A DNA stretch of 30,295 nt from JANMDR01 sp031376425 (GTDB taxonomy: Bacteria > Pseudomonadota > Gammaproteobacteria > Burkholderiales > Usitatibacteraceae). The translations under genes were made by a program, and so were the position numbers. The number at the start of each line of letters is the position of its first letter. Position 1 is the stretch's first letter. Positions 16,047-23,656 of the stretch are shown here, one piece after another. The notes below the pieces were generated by a model that saw only the letters and a program-made list of their open reading frames with translations, did no database searches and was not told the origin of the DNA. The stretch covers positions 1 through 30,295 of the forward strand of contig JANMDR010000252.1 in the NCBI GenBank assembly GCA_031376425.1. Direction: 5' to 3'.

Positions 16047-17137
16047 AAAAACACACTGGTTTTTCATTAATTGAAGTGGCAGTGGTGCTCGCCATTTCCG
16101 CCGCTATCGGTTTGGCTATCTGGAGTTTATTACCGGCTATGCGAGGCACAGTTACTGCGGATACTTCCCGCGCCGCATTAGCGCAAGCACAGCAGGCGTT
16201 GGATGGCTTTATTGTCCGCAATCATCGCCTGCCCTGCCCCGCTACCGCCGCAGGTGGCGTAGAAAACTGTGGTGCTGGTAGCGCTCTGGTAGGCAATTTT
16301 CCGTATGCTACCTTGGGATTGAGCGCGGGTATGAATTTACGTTATGGGGTGTATCAAAATACCAACGGCAACCCCGTGCTGGATGCTAATTTAACACGGC
16401 AAGCTGCACGTTTTGTACCCTTGGCACCGGCACCGATTGTGTCCACAATAAATGGGTTGGATTTTTGCGTGGGCATAAAAAACGCGATTTCGAATACCAC
16501 GCCGGTATTGCATGCCGGTAGCGCCAACGTGCCCATTGCCTATGCCTTAGCGCACGCAGGCGCAAACAATGTGTTTGATGGACTAAATGCGACGGCGGCT
16601 AATTTTGAATTAAGTGCCCAGCCTGCAAGCATTAACTATGACGATCAAGTACTGACAACCGGATTATCCGAGCTTTTTGGTCGCCTAGCGTGTCCGGAAC
16701 GTCTAGCGCACGCTGAAGGTGCCGCACGAGCAGCTTTTGCCGCTTATGACATCAATCGTAATGCCCAGTTGTATCAGGATTTTCGGGGCTTCGCGGTACG
16801 TGCGCGCACCAATACCCGTAATTTCGCCATCGCCAAACTAGCCATTGCGACCGTGGATTTAGCCGTTGCTGTAGCCGCCCAGGTCACCGCCATCGCGTTA
16901 GCAGCGGAAGTAGCGCCCTTGGCGGCACCTACCTTAGCTGGTGCCGTGTTAGCTATTGCTGCTGCAACAGCGGCCGAAGCCTTGGCCGCAACGGCGGTGG
17001 GCTTGGCGCAAGTAGCGCTCGATAAAGAAATAGACCAAAAAGGTCGCGCCGATCAATTTCAGATAAATACGACAGCACTGTATTTAAAAGCATTCAACGA
17101 TGCCACGGCAATAAAAGCGAAAGGGTTGCTGCCATGA
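16043..17137 (+). CDS. prepilin-like protein 2 with Ala-rich C-terminal helix region
   Basis: This 364-aa protein has a very short class III leader (MKKHTG, then FSLIEV) with Glu at +5 and a hydrophobic helix (7-30). The globular region shares the framework of its two neighbours: HRLPCPA (Cys65), ENC (Cys76), LDFC (Cys142), AYALAHAG, YDDQV and LACPE (Cys217). These are its only four cysteines, consistent with two disulfides. The calcium-like loop seen in the neighbours is reduced to NNVFDG. Residues about 255-325 are Ala/Val-rich and hydrophobic enough to suggest a helical hairpin, possibly membrane-active or buried in an assembly. It overlaps both neighbouring genes by 4 bases, so the three should be made together. 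It is probably a minor pilin or pseudopilin; the type of machine is unknown. Confidence 0.8.
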   Translation: MKKHTGFSLIEVAVVLAISAAIGLAIWSLLPAMRGTVTADTSRAALAQAQQALDGFIVRNHRLPCPATAAGGVENCGAGSALVGNFPYATLGLSAGMNLRYGVYQNTNGNPVLDANLTRQAARFVPLAPAPIVSTINGLDFCVGIKNAISNTTPVLHAGSANVPIAYALAHAGANNVFDGLNATAANFELSAQPASINYDDQVLTTGLSELFGRLACPERLAHAEGAARAAFAAYDINRNAQLYQDFRGFAVRARTNTRNFAIAKLAIATVDLAVAVAAQVTAIALAAEVAPLAAPTLAGAVLAIAAATAAEALAATAVGLAQVALDKEIDQKGRADQFQINTTALYLKAFNDATAIKAKGLLP

Positions 17138-18339
17138 AAACAAGAGAGGCTAAAAAAATCAGCACGACAGCGGATGGATTTAGTTTAGTTGAAAGCGCCA
17201 TAGCCCTGCTAATTTTGGGTTTGCTGGCGTTAGCTCTTGTGGCCTATTGGCGCATGGCTGCGCAGACTCAGGTAGCACACACTACCCGTGATACGCTCGC
17301 GGCGACGCAAAATGCGCTGCTAGGTTTCGCCTATGCAAATCGGCGGCTACCCTGCCCTGCCAGCAACGGTGCCGGTGCCGAAGATTGTTCCGGTGGCAAG
17401 CAAATAGGGTTTGTGCCGTGGATAGCCCTAGGAATGGCGGACGCCCATGCCGGCGAAATTAAATACGGCGTTTATCGTAAAGCCGATGCGAATTTAATTG
17501 CAGATGCTGATTTATCCGTAATCACCGCCAAAGACCGTATGCCGGTGTTGCTTACCGTAGGCGTGTCAGCTGGATCAACCCCTGTGGGCATTGACTCACC
17601 GTTGGGCAACACCAATTTAATTGATTTTTGCACCGCCTTAAATACCGTGGCGGCTGCACCCGTTAACACCGCCTATTTAAACACCACCAATGGCACCACG
17701 CGCCGCCATACCGCCTTTGCGCTAGCCATGCCAGGCCTGCTTGATGCCGACGGTGATGGCAACCGTTTTGATGGCAATCAGGCCAGCCAGAGCAATACCG
17801 CGCCCGCATTCGATGCGCCCAGCATGCCGCAAACAGTTAACAACGACGATAAAGTGCTAGCCACCTCTGCGGAAACACTATTCGCTGCGCTATCGTGCGG
17901 CTTAGGCTTGACGGCAGCAGCACACACCCATTTTAATGCCGCCAGCGCAGCGCAATTGCAATTGAAAGGGTTCTACGATTATGCGTTTTTGCTAGACCTA
18001 AACGCAAAAATCGCCACCGCTAACGTAGTCTCTGCCGCCGCCACGATTTCCGGTGCCACCGCAGGAGTTGCCACCGCCACTGCCACTACCGCGCTGGCAG
18101 TAGCCGAAGCCATATTGAGCTATGGATCATTAAGTGCGCTAATTGCCGCTGGTGCCGCCGCCGTGGTGGCCAACGCCGCCGCTCTGGCCGCCGCCATCCT
18201 CACTACCGCCGCCGCCACAGCAGCTAAAGTGGTGGCCGATCAACTTGTGAGCGATTTTGGTGCCTACATAACACGCGGGGAAGCATTGGCGTTGAGCGTG
18301 GAGGGCAATGCGAAAGCAGCTGATGCAAGGGGCTTTTGA
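17134..18339 (+). CDS. prepilin-like protein 3 with calcium-loop-like motif and Ala-rich C-terminus
   Basis: This 401-aa protein has a class III leader ending at Gly15 (TTADG, then FSLVES), Glu at +5 and a hydrophobic helix to about residue 38. The shared framework follows: RRLPCPA (Cys74), EDC (Cys85), IDFC (Cys166), and LSC (Cys255), its only four cysteines. Before the last cysteine lies LLDADGDGNRFDGN (202-214), a DxDxDG loop like those that bind calcium in EF-hand-type and PilY1-type proteins; binding is inferred, not shown. Residues about 290-370 are an extreme Ala-rich hydrophobic region. It overlaps the previous gene by 4 bases and closes the operon. An AAAGGG stretch sits 9 bases before the ATG. 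A minor pilin or tip role is likely; what the C-terminus does is unknown. Confidence 0.8.
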   Translation: MKTREAKKISTTADGFSLVESAIALLILGLLALALVAYWRMAAQTQVAHTTRDTLAATQNALLGFAYANRRLPCPASNGAGAEDCSGGKQIGFVPWIALGMADAHAGEIKYGVYRKADANLIADADLSVITAKDRMPVLLTVGVSAGSTPVGIDSPLGNTNLIDFCTALNTVAAAPVNTAYLNTTNGTTRRHTAFALAMPGLLDADGDGNRFDGNQASQSNTAPAFDAPSMPQTVNNDDKVLATSAETLFAALSCGLGLTAAAHTHFNAASAAQLQLKGFYDYAFLLDLNAKIATANVVSAAATISGATAGVATATATTALAVAEAILSYGSLSALIAAGAAAVVANAAALAAAILTTAAATAAKVVADQLVSDFGAYITRGEALALSVEGNAKAADARGF

Positions 18340-18365
18340 AGCGGCGGTGGTCGAAATACTCTCGC

Positions 18366-18385
18366 GGGCACGGCATGCCGTGCCC
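18366..18385. repeat. 20-base perfect palindrome GGGCACGGCATGCCGTGCCC
   Basis: A perfect 10+10 palindrome lies 26 bases after the prepilin operon and before the convergent esterase gene. From memory, palindromes with this core followed by CCTAC are dispersed repeats in several bacterial lineages. It could act as a bidirectional terminator or be a REP-like element. It has no T-run. Confidence 0.75.
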
Positions 18386-18434
18386 CTACGGAATCGTTGC
18401 GGAGGCAGGAAATTACATTACGGCAATCCATCTC

Positions 18435-19436
18435 TCAGCGCTGAGTAGCAAAAAACTCCCAGAGCTTGTCCGCCATCTCTATATCGCGATTCTGATTACC
18501 TACGATAAAACTCAAAATCCGAGAATACGCAATACTAGTGCTAGGTTCGGTGTGACCACCGCCTTGCACTTCGTATAGCACTACCGGCGCACCGTTAGGC
18601 TTGGCTGCATAGTGATGCACCACCACTCGGCTTTTATCATCAGGGTCTACATCAGGTAACTTCTCAATTTTGGCGCTTGATTCTGCATGATTTACCTTTA
18701 CCCAATAATTTACGGTATCCATCACCGACATTGTCTCACCGCGCATATCGCGGGTTTTACCCACCGTTCCACCTTGCCATTTGTTGAGCGTATCATCAGT
18801 GCCGTTCATAAATACGATTGGTAAGGCTTGCGACGGGGCAACGCAACGTGATTGCGCCGCTTCCGATGCAACCACCACCGCAGCGGCCTTGAGCACATTC
18901 GGGCGTTCATGCGCCATGCGCAAAACAAAATGCCCGCCGTTGGAAGTGCCCACAGCAAAAATCGGCAGCATCGGCAGCGCATAGTTCGCGTTTACCTTAG
19001 CGAGCATGGCATCCACAAACGCCAAATCATCCGTTTTCGGTTGACTCTCCGCAAACCGGCAATCTGCCCACCCACGTTTGCCATCGCCTCCCACCTCCCC
19101 CTCCGGTACGATCAACAGCAAATTTTGCCGCCGTGCCACCTCCAGCCAGCGCACATAAGGCGATGGCGTACGCGTCATCCCCAGCATGTGCTCAGGGCTG
19201 CCACCATGCCCGTGAAACAACAGCACTGCGGCACGTATAGCCTTAGTACCGCTAGGCGCAACCAGATAAAAAGAGCGAGAGACACCATCCACAACTACAC
19301 TGTGTGCCGTAACATAGGGCGGTAAAATTTTAGCGGGTGCAGCAGTAGCATGCGTTGCCCCAATTAATAGCGCAACGCTAATACTTAGCACTAACCGCCA
19401 ACGGTAGATCAATAGCAATTTCATATGCCTCACCAT
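18435..19436 (-). CDS. exported PHB-depolymerase/LpqC-like esterase
   Basis: This 333-aa alpha/beta hydrolase has a signal peptide (about 1-33, ending ATAAP). The oxyanion segment HGHGGSP lies at 75-81, nucleophile Ser165 in VGTSNGGHF, an acidic residue at Asp214 or Asp215 in NGTDDTL, and catalytic His295 in GGGHTEP. The overall pattern matches the poly(3-hydroxybutyrate) depolymerase/feruloyl esterase group (LpqC-like), so it probably hydrolyses an ester in the periplasm or outside the cell; the substrate cannot be told. Cys126 and Cys198 may form a disulfide. Two starts are possible: ATG at 19436 after GGGAGTAA, or codon 5 after GTGAGGCAT; both have close purine-rich sites. It is divergent from the S41 protease gene and convergent with the prepilin operon. 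Confidence 0.82.
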   Translation of the reverse strand: MVRHMKLLLIYRWRLVLSISVALLIGATHATAAPAKILPPYVTAHSVVVDGVSRSFYLVAPSGTKAIRAAVLLFHGHGGSPEHMLGMTRTPSPYVRWLEVARRQNLLLIVPEGEVGGDGKRGWADCRFAESQPKTDDLAFVDAMLAKVNANYALPMLPIFAVGTSNGGHFVLRMAHERPNVLKAAAVVVASEAAQSRCVAPSQALPIVFMNGTDDTLNKWQGGTVGKTRDMRGETMSVMDTVNYWVKVNHAESSAKIEKLPDVDPDDKSRVVVHHYAAKPNGAPVVLYEVQGGGHTEPSTSIAYSRILSFIVGNQNRDIEMADKLWEFFATQR

Positions 19437-19630
19437 TTACTCCCTGTAGCGACAAATGATAACCAAATAAAAGCTAAGTGTGTGCGCTAAACCGCAACAT
19501 AATGTAACCACGCAATAAGCGGCAGAAACATTAACTTGGTTGAGTTTCCGAAAATTAATTTAAGGTATTATTTATCAGTCGAAGATATCTTAATTTAGGG
19601 TATCTACAAGATATTTTTACAGAGGATTTT

Positions 19631-21379
19631 ATGCGCATACAGGCACTAGCAATGATCGCTGTACTTATCCTTAGTCTAACGCTATTAAGGCCAACGCAAG
19701 CGGCCGATGCGATTGATCCAACCGCCACCAGCACCATCGCCTACGAGCATGTGCAGCAGTTGCGCAATGATGCCCGCAAGGGCTGGCAGGCTGAAAAACC
19801 AAGCGATGATATGCTCAAAAAAAGCGCAGCCACGCTTGATGATGCGCTGAATTTTTTGGCGCAGCCACGCGTACTTGAGCTTGCCAACGGTAATATTTAT
19901 TTGGCAGCGCGACGCCACGATGTATTAATGGATATGGCGATGGTGCAAATGAAGTTAGGGCAAAAAGATAAGGCGCTTGATGCGATTGAGGCTATTGGCC
20001 GTATGTACGCCATTCCCGATTTACTAGAAATGTTTGATAGCCGCGCCGAGTTCGCAGTGCTCAAAGATGAACCACGTTACCAAGCGTATGTGCAACGGGT
20101 TAAAAACGTTGGTACGCTCTGGAACGCACCAGAAATAGCGGTGCCCTATAAAGACCGGCTATCGCCTGAAGAACGGGTAGCGGGCTTATCGTTATTCTGG
20201 GCGGAAGCACGCGCAGGCTTCGTAAATTTTGATTTAGTCCCCGACGTTTCGCTCAATAAAATTTATATGGACGGCCTAAAAGCCGTGTTAGCGGCGGAGA
20301 CCACACGCGATTACTACGATGTACTCATGCGCATTGCCCCGCTACTACGCGATGGGCATACCAATATTTATGCGCCCAAAGAACTAAGCGATAGTTACTA
20401 TAGCCGCCCGCCAATACGTACCGAACTCATTGAAAATAAAGTAATGATTACCCATGTTTACAGTGCAGAGCTTAGTGCGCGTCTCCGCGTTGGCGATGAA
20501 ATTATCGGGATCAATGCGCAACCCGTTGATCAATATGTGGCTGAAAAAGTAGCCCCCTATGTTAGCGCCTCTACCCCACAAGACAAAGCCATGCGCAGCC
20601 ATACCTATCAGCTGCTTTCGGGCGATGCCGCACAAGCGCTTACCCTAAAACTCCGCGATGCAAAAGGCCTTGAGCGCACCGAAACCATTGCCCGCAAAGG
20701 TTATACCGACGCAAAATATCAGCCAAAATTTGCCTTTCAAATTAGCCCAGATGGTGTAGCCACGATTGCGATTGACCATTTTGAAAGTGACGACGGCGTT
20801 AAGGCATTTGTAAAAGCGTTGCCTGAAATTTTAAAGGCAAAGGCGCTCATTATTGATGTGCGTCGCAACGGCGGTGGCTCCAGCAACCATGGCTTGGCGT
20901 TATTAAGTTATCTTACCCACGAAGCTATTCCTACATCGATGAGTCGCGCGCGGAGCGAAACTGCGCTTGATCGTGCGCGCTCACGAAGCGGTATCCTGCG
21001 TTGGAAACAATCAAACGACAACAAGCCCTATAGCGTTAAACGCGACACCATTTTTACCGGCCCGGTCGCCGTTTTAAGCAGTGCCCAAACTTTCTCTGCG
21101 GCAGAAGATTTTTTAGTGTCCTTTCAACTTATCAAGCGCGGCATAATCATCGGCCAAGCCAGCGGCGGTAGCACCGGCCAGCCGCTGCTCTTTAAGTTGC
21201 CCGGTGGTGGTAGCGCCCGCATCTGCATCAAACGTGACAGCTATCCTGATGGCACTGATTTTGTTGCTCGCGGCGTAGTGCCAAATATCTTGGTAGAACC
21301 AACACTCGCACAACTGCACTCAGGCGTAGATGGCGTTTGGGAACGCGCCAAAGCGGCGCTACTAACGCAGACACAATAG
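19631..21379 (+). CDS. exported S41 family (tail-specific-like) serine protease
   Basis: This 582-aa protein has a signal peptide (about 1-24, ending TQAA), a helical N-terminal region with TPR-like character (about 90-160), a PDZ-like segment (about 270-350) and an S41 catalytic domain (about 370-560). Recognisable pieces are DGHTNIY (241-247), LIIDVRRNGGGSS (406-418), and LSSAQTFSAAEDF (482-494), with Ser489 the probable nucleophile and Glu492 nearby. It resembles the retinoid-binding or tricorn-core-like branch of S41 more than CtpA itself, so the exact catalytic partners are uncertain. It should cleave peptides in the periplasm. The ATG follows AGAGGATTTT. The upstream region contains the palindrome AAGATATCTT. 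It may be followed in the same transcript by the deacetylase gene 101 bases on. Confidence 0.82.
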   Translation: MRIQALAMIAVLILSLTLLRPTQAADAIDPTATSTIAYEHVQQLRNDARKGWQAEKPSDDMLKKSAATLDDALNFLAQPRVLELANGNIYLAARRHDVLMDMAMVQMKLGQKDKALDAIEAIGRMYAIPDLLEMFDSRAEFAVLKDEPRYQAYVQRVKNVGTLWNAPEIAVPYKDRLSPEERVAGLSLFWAEARAGFVNFDLVPDVSLNKIYMDGLKAVLAAETTRDYYDVLMRIAPLLRDGHTNIYAPKELSDSYYSRPPIRTELIENKVMITHVYSAELSARLRVGDEIIGINAQPVDQYVAEKVAPYVSASTPQDKAMRSHTYQLLSGDAAQALTLKLRDAKGLERTETIARKGYTDAKYQPKFAFQISPDGVATIAIDHFESDDGVKAFVKALPEILKAKALIIDVRRNGGGSSNHGLALLSYLTHEAIPTSMSRARSETALDRARSRSGILRWKQSNDNKPYSVKRDTIFTGPVAVLSSAQTFSAAEDFLVSFQLIKRGIIIGQASGGSTGQPLLFKLPGGGSARICIKRDSYPDGTDFVARGVVPNILVEPTLAQLHSGVDGVWERAKAALLTQTQ

Positions 21380-21480
21380 TAACTTGTTTCATGCCTTATG
21401 CCGTTATATGCCGTTGCACTATTTCACATCCCGTGAGCGAAATCGATTCAACCAACGCTGCCATGCTGCGTTATATTGGT

Positions 21481-22239
21481 ATGAAAACTCGCGCTCACCT
21501 CATTTTTCCCGCTCTATTTTTTGCCAGCATTTGCTTACATGCTGGTACGGCTAGTGCTGCCACTAGCACCATTGCAAGGCCGATTGAAATTCATCAAGCC
21601 TTGCAGCTTGGTGTGGCGCAAAGTAACAAAACTGCGGCTTTAACTTTGGATGCCTGTGGTGGTGCGTTTGATCGAGACGTGATTGATTATTTAATCGCGC
21701 ACAATATTCCTGCAACTATTTTTGCCACGAAACGATGGCTTGATCGTAACCCACAAGGCCTAGCGATGCTGCGCGCCCATGCGGGTTTATTTCAAATTGA
21801 AAACCACGGTGCTAACCACGTGCCCGCGGTTGTAGGCATCGGTAAGCGCGTGTATGGTATTGCCGGTGAACCTGATGAGGCGCATCTAAAAGCCGAGGTA
21901 CAAGAAGGTGTAAATGCAATTGCGCAAGCGACGGGTGCAACCCCCACATGGTATCGCGGAGCCACTGCAATGTATGACACTACGGCGATGGCCGTAATCA
22001 AAAACATGGGCTATCGCATCGCTGGTTTTTCGCTAAATGCGGATGCCGGTGCGACCTTAGCACAACGCGAAATTGTGGCACGCTTGAAAGCTGCTAAAAA
22101 TGGCGACATCATTATTGCCCATATGAACAAACCCGCATCAGCCTCGGCAGAGGGTTTGGCCGAAGGCCTAAGCTGGATGGCGGCACAGGGATTTAAATTT
22201 GTGACCTTGAATCAGGCAGCAGTGCGCGAGTTAAGCTGA
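21481..22239 (+). CDS. exported NodB-type polysaccharide deacetylase with altered metal motif
   Basis: From the ATG at 21481 the product is 252 aa, beginning with a standard signal peptide (about 1-26, ending ASA). A longer in-frame start at 21337 would overlap the protease gene and bury this signal peptide, so it is rejected. The NodB fold is shown by LTLDACGG (54-61), the zinc-binding pair His109/His113 in IENHGANH, TWYRG (156-160) and the final motif IIAHMNKP with His214. In the usual TFDDG motif the second Asp binds zinc; here it is Ala58, while Asp57 could still be the base. It probably removes N- or O-acetyl groups from a cell-surface glycan, with modified metal binding. A hairpin after the stop likely ends the transcript. 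Confidence 0.82.
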   Translation: MKTRAHLIFPALFFASICLHAGTASAATSTIARPIEIHQALQLGVAQSNKTAALTLDACGGAFDRDVIDYLIAHNIPATIFATKRWLDRNPQGLAMLRAHAGLFQIENHGANHVPAVVGIGKRVYGIAGEPDEAHLKAEVQEGVNAIAQATGATPTWYRGATAMYDTTAMAVIKNMGYRIAGFSLNADAGATLAQREIVARLKAAKNGDIIIAHMNKPASASAEGLAEGLSWMAAQGFKFVTLNQAAVRELS

Positions 22240-22254
22240 AATCCGTTACTAAAA

Positions 22255-22291
22255 TGCCTGAAAATTACCTAATATAGGTCATCTTCAGGCA
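22255..22291. terminator. hairpin between convergent genes
   Basis: TGCCTGAA (22255-22262) pairs perfectly with TTCAGGCA (22284-22291); inside, ACCTA and TAGGT form a second small stem. The element lies 15 bases past both stops of a convergent pair, so it probably works as a terminator in both directions, though no long T-run follows. Its right arm shares a core sequence with the terminator at 13348. Confidence 0.6.
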
Positions 22292-22306
22292 TCACTGGCA
22301 GGTAAT

Positions 22307-23437
22307 TTACTGCATCGACTTTACTGCTGCGAGCACCACTTTACTAAACTTACCTACACCATCGGCAACGTTAGCCACGTACTTTTCAGGGTCTGCCTCT
22401 GCCGTCTTTTCGGTCATCCGCTTTGATGCCTTGCTGCCAATTGCCATAGCAAACACCGCCAGCCCGACGTTAGCGGCAACGGACGATGTATCTTTCACCG
22501 TTTTAACTGGTGTGCCTGAAATGATCAGTGGCGTACCGGAATTGAGAACGCTAAATTCACCTTTATTGCTCGCGCTAATAAACGCATTTACAGCAATAGA
22601 AAGCCGCAATCTACTGCTAATTTCTGCCGCAGCATTACCGCCCCAAAAACCGCTTGTGCCCTTGCCTTTTTGCTCTACAAACTCAAGCGGTACTTGCACC
22701 ATCAAAGTTGGCACACCTAGCTCTTCGCCAATGGCTCCCGCTACTTTGGCATCACCTACCTGTGACGTAAGGCTGCCAAGCACGCTGGCCGCAGCCATTA
22801 CATTGCCAATAGTGCCACCTAGGCCGCCACCTGCAGCGCCGCGCATAAACATATAGCGTGAATTCGACAACCCTAAAGCCACACCCTTGGCAGCGTAAAC
22901 CATGACTTCAGCGCCGCTACCTGAATGCAACGCGGGGCTTGCCGCTGTTAACGCAGCCGCTTTATAGGCAGCAGTTTCCTTCAACTGCTCCGCTGGCACT
23001 ACTTCAATTCCCACCGTTTTCAAATCAGCAACTAGGTCATCATAAAGCTTATCAACAGCCGCCTGCATCTCCTTTTGCGGCACGCCTTCCAAGATATAAG
23101 TTACCTCCTGCGTAACCGATCCACTGCTGCTTTCTTGACGAATACCCGCGCCGGTTTTTACCACTGTTTCCACTGTAAATACCGGAATCGCTATTTTAGT
23201 TACCCCCTTCAACACCGACTTCGGTGCCATGCCAAAAATATCCTTAAAATCCGGCGCGTCCAACTTCACATCATCAATAGAAATACCCGCCTTTTGCGCG
23301 AACACCGTAGCCGTGGGAAGGACAAACAATGCCGCCGTCACCAGCGCTAACCCTGCCACCCGCATTGCAAGCCTTGACGTGCTGCTAAATTGCAGTGCTG
23401 GAGCAACAGTAGTAGTAGCCAAAAACAAAGATTTCAT
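22307..23437 (-). CDS. exported protein of unknown function
   Basis: I do not recognise a named family for this 376-aa protein. A hydrophobic segment (about 26-46) ending TVFAQ looks like a signal peptide with an unusually long front. If translation starts at codon 25 (ATG at 23365, preceded by AAGG at 6 bases), the signal peptide is of normal size; the ATG at 23437 also has a good site (AAAGGGA), so the start is open. The mature part begins with a predicted alpha/beta region (VTKIAIPVFTVETVV, YILEGVPQKEM), contains a Gly/Ala-rich hydrophobic stretch (about 195-225) and a beta-rich section (VPTLMVQVPLEFVEQ). No catalytic motif is visible. A periplasmic or outer-membrane-associated role is likely. 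It stands alone, 219 bases after the Kelch gene. Confidence 0.65.
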   Translation of the reverse strand: MKSLFLATTTVAPALQFSSTSRLAMRVAGLALVTAALFVLPTATVFAQKAGISIDDVKLDAPDFKDIFGMAPKSVLKGVTKIAIPVFTVETVVKTGAGIRQESSSGSVTQEVTYILEGVPQKEMQAAVDKLYDDLVADLKTVGIEVVPAEQLKETAAYKAAALTAASPALHSGSGAEVMVYAAKGVALGLSNSRYMFMRGAAGGGLGGTIGNVMAAASVLGSLTSQVGDAKVAGAIGEELGVPTLMVQVPLEFVEQKGKGTSGFWGGNAAAEISSRLRLSIAVNAFISASNKGEFSVLNSGTPLIISGTPVKTVKDTSSVAANVGLAVFAMAIGSKASKRMTEKTAEADPEKYVANVADGVGKFSKVVLAAVKSMQ

Positions 23438-23656
23438 GAGATCGATTCCCTTTAACGAGTGTTAGTAATCGGCAATTAAATATGCCACACTCATATAGGC
23501 GGAACTTTTAAATCAAATGGCTCATAAAAAATATAGTTAGTAAAATATTTATTTTTAGCACGCGGTGCGGACGATTTAATACATGCCTACTCTATGCAAT
23601 TTAGCGAGCAGCGTTGCACGGTGCAGTGTCGCGGCGATTGCAATTTACCCCCCTTT

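Noticed and set aside
18336..18578. Small plus-strand open frame (80 codons) overlapping the end of prepilin 3
   Set aside because: It runs through the intergenic palindrome and antisense to the esterase gene, with no recognisable domain or binding site.
21337..21480. Longer in-frame start for the deacetylase gene
   Set aside because: It would overlap the S41 protease gene and place 48 polar residues before an otherwise standard signal peptide starting at 21481.
13348..22291. Neisseria-type DNA uptake sequences (GCCGTCTGAA)
   Set aside because: No exact copy was noticed; the shared CCTGAAGATG core ends in CTGAA only partly like it, and CCTGAA also occurs in many coding places here.
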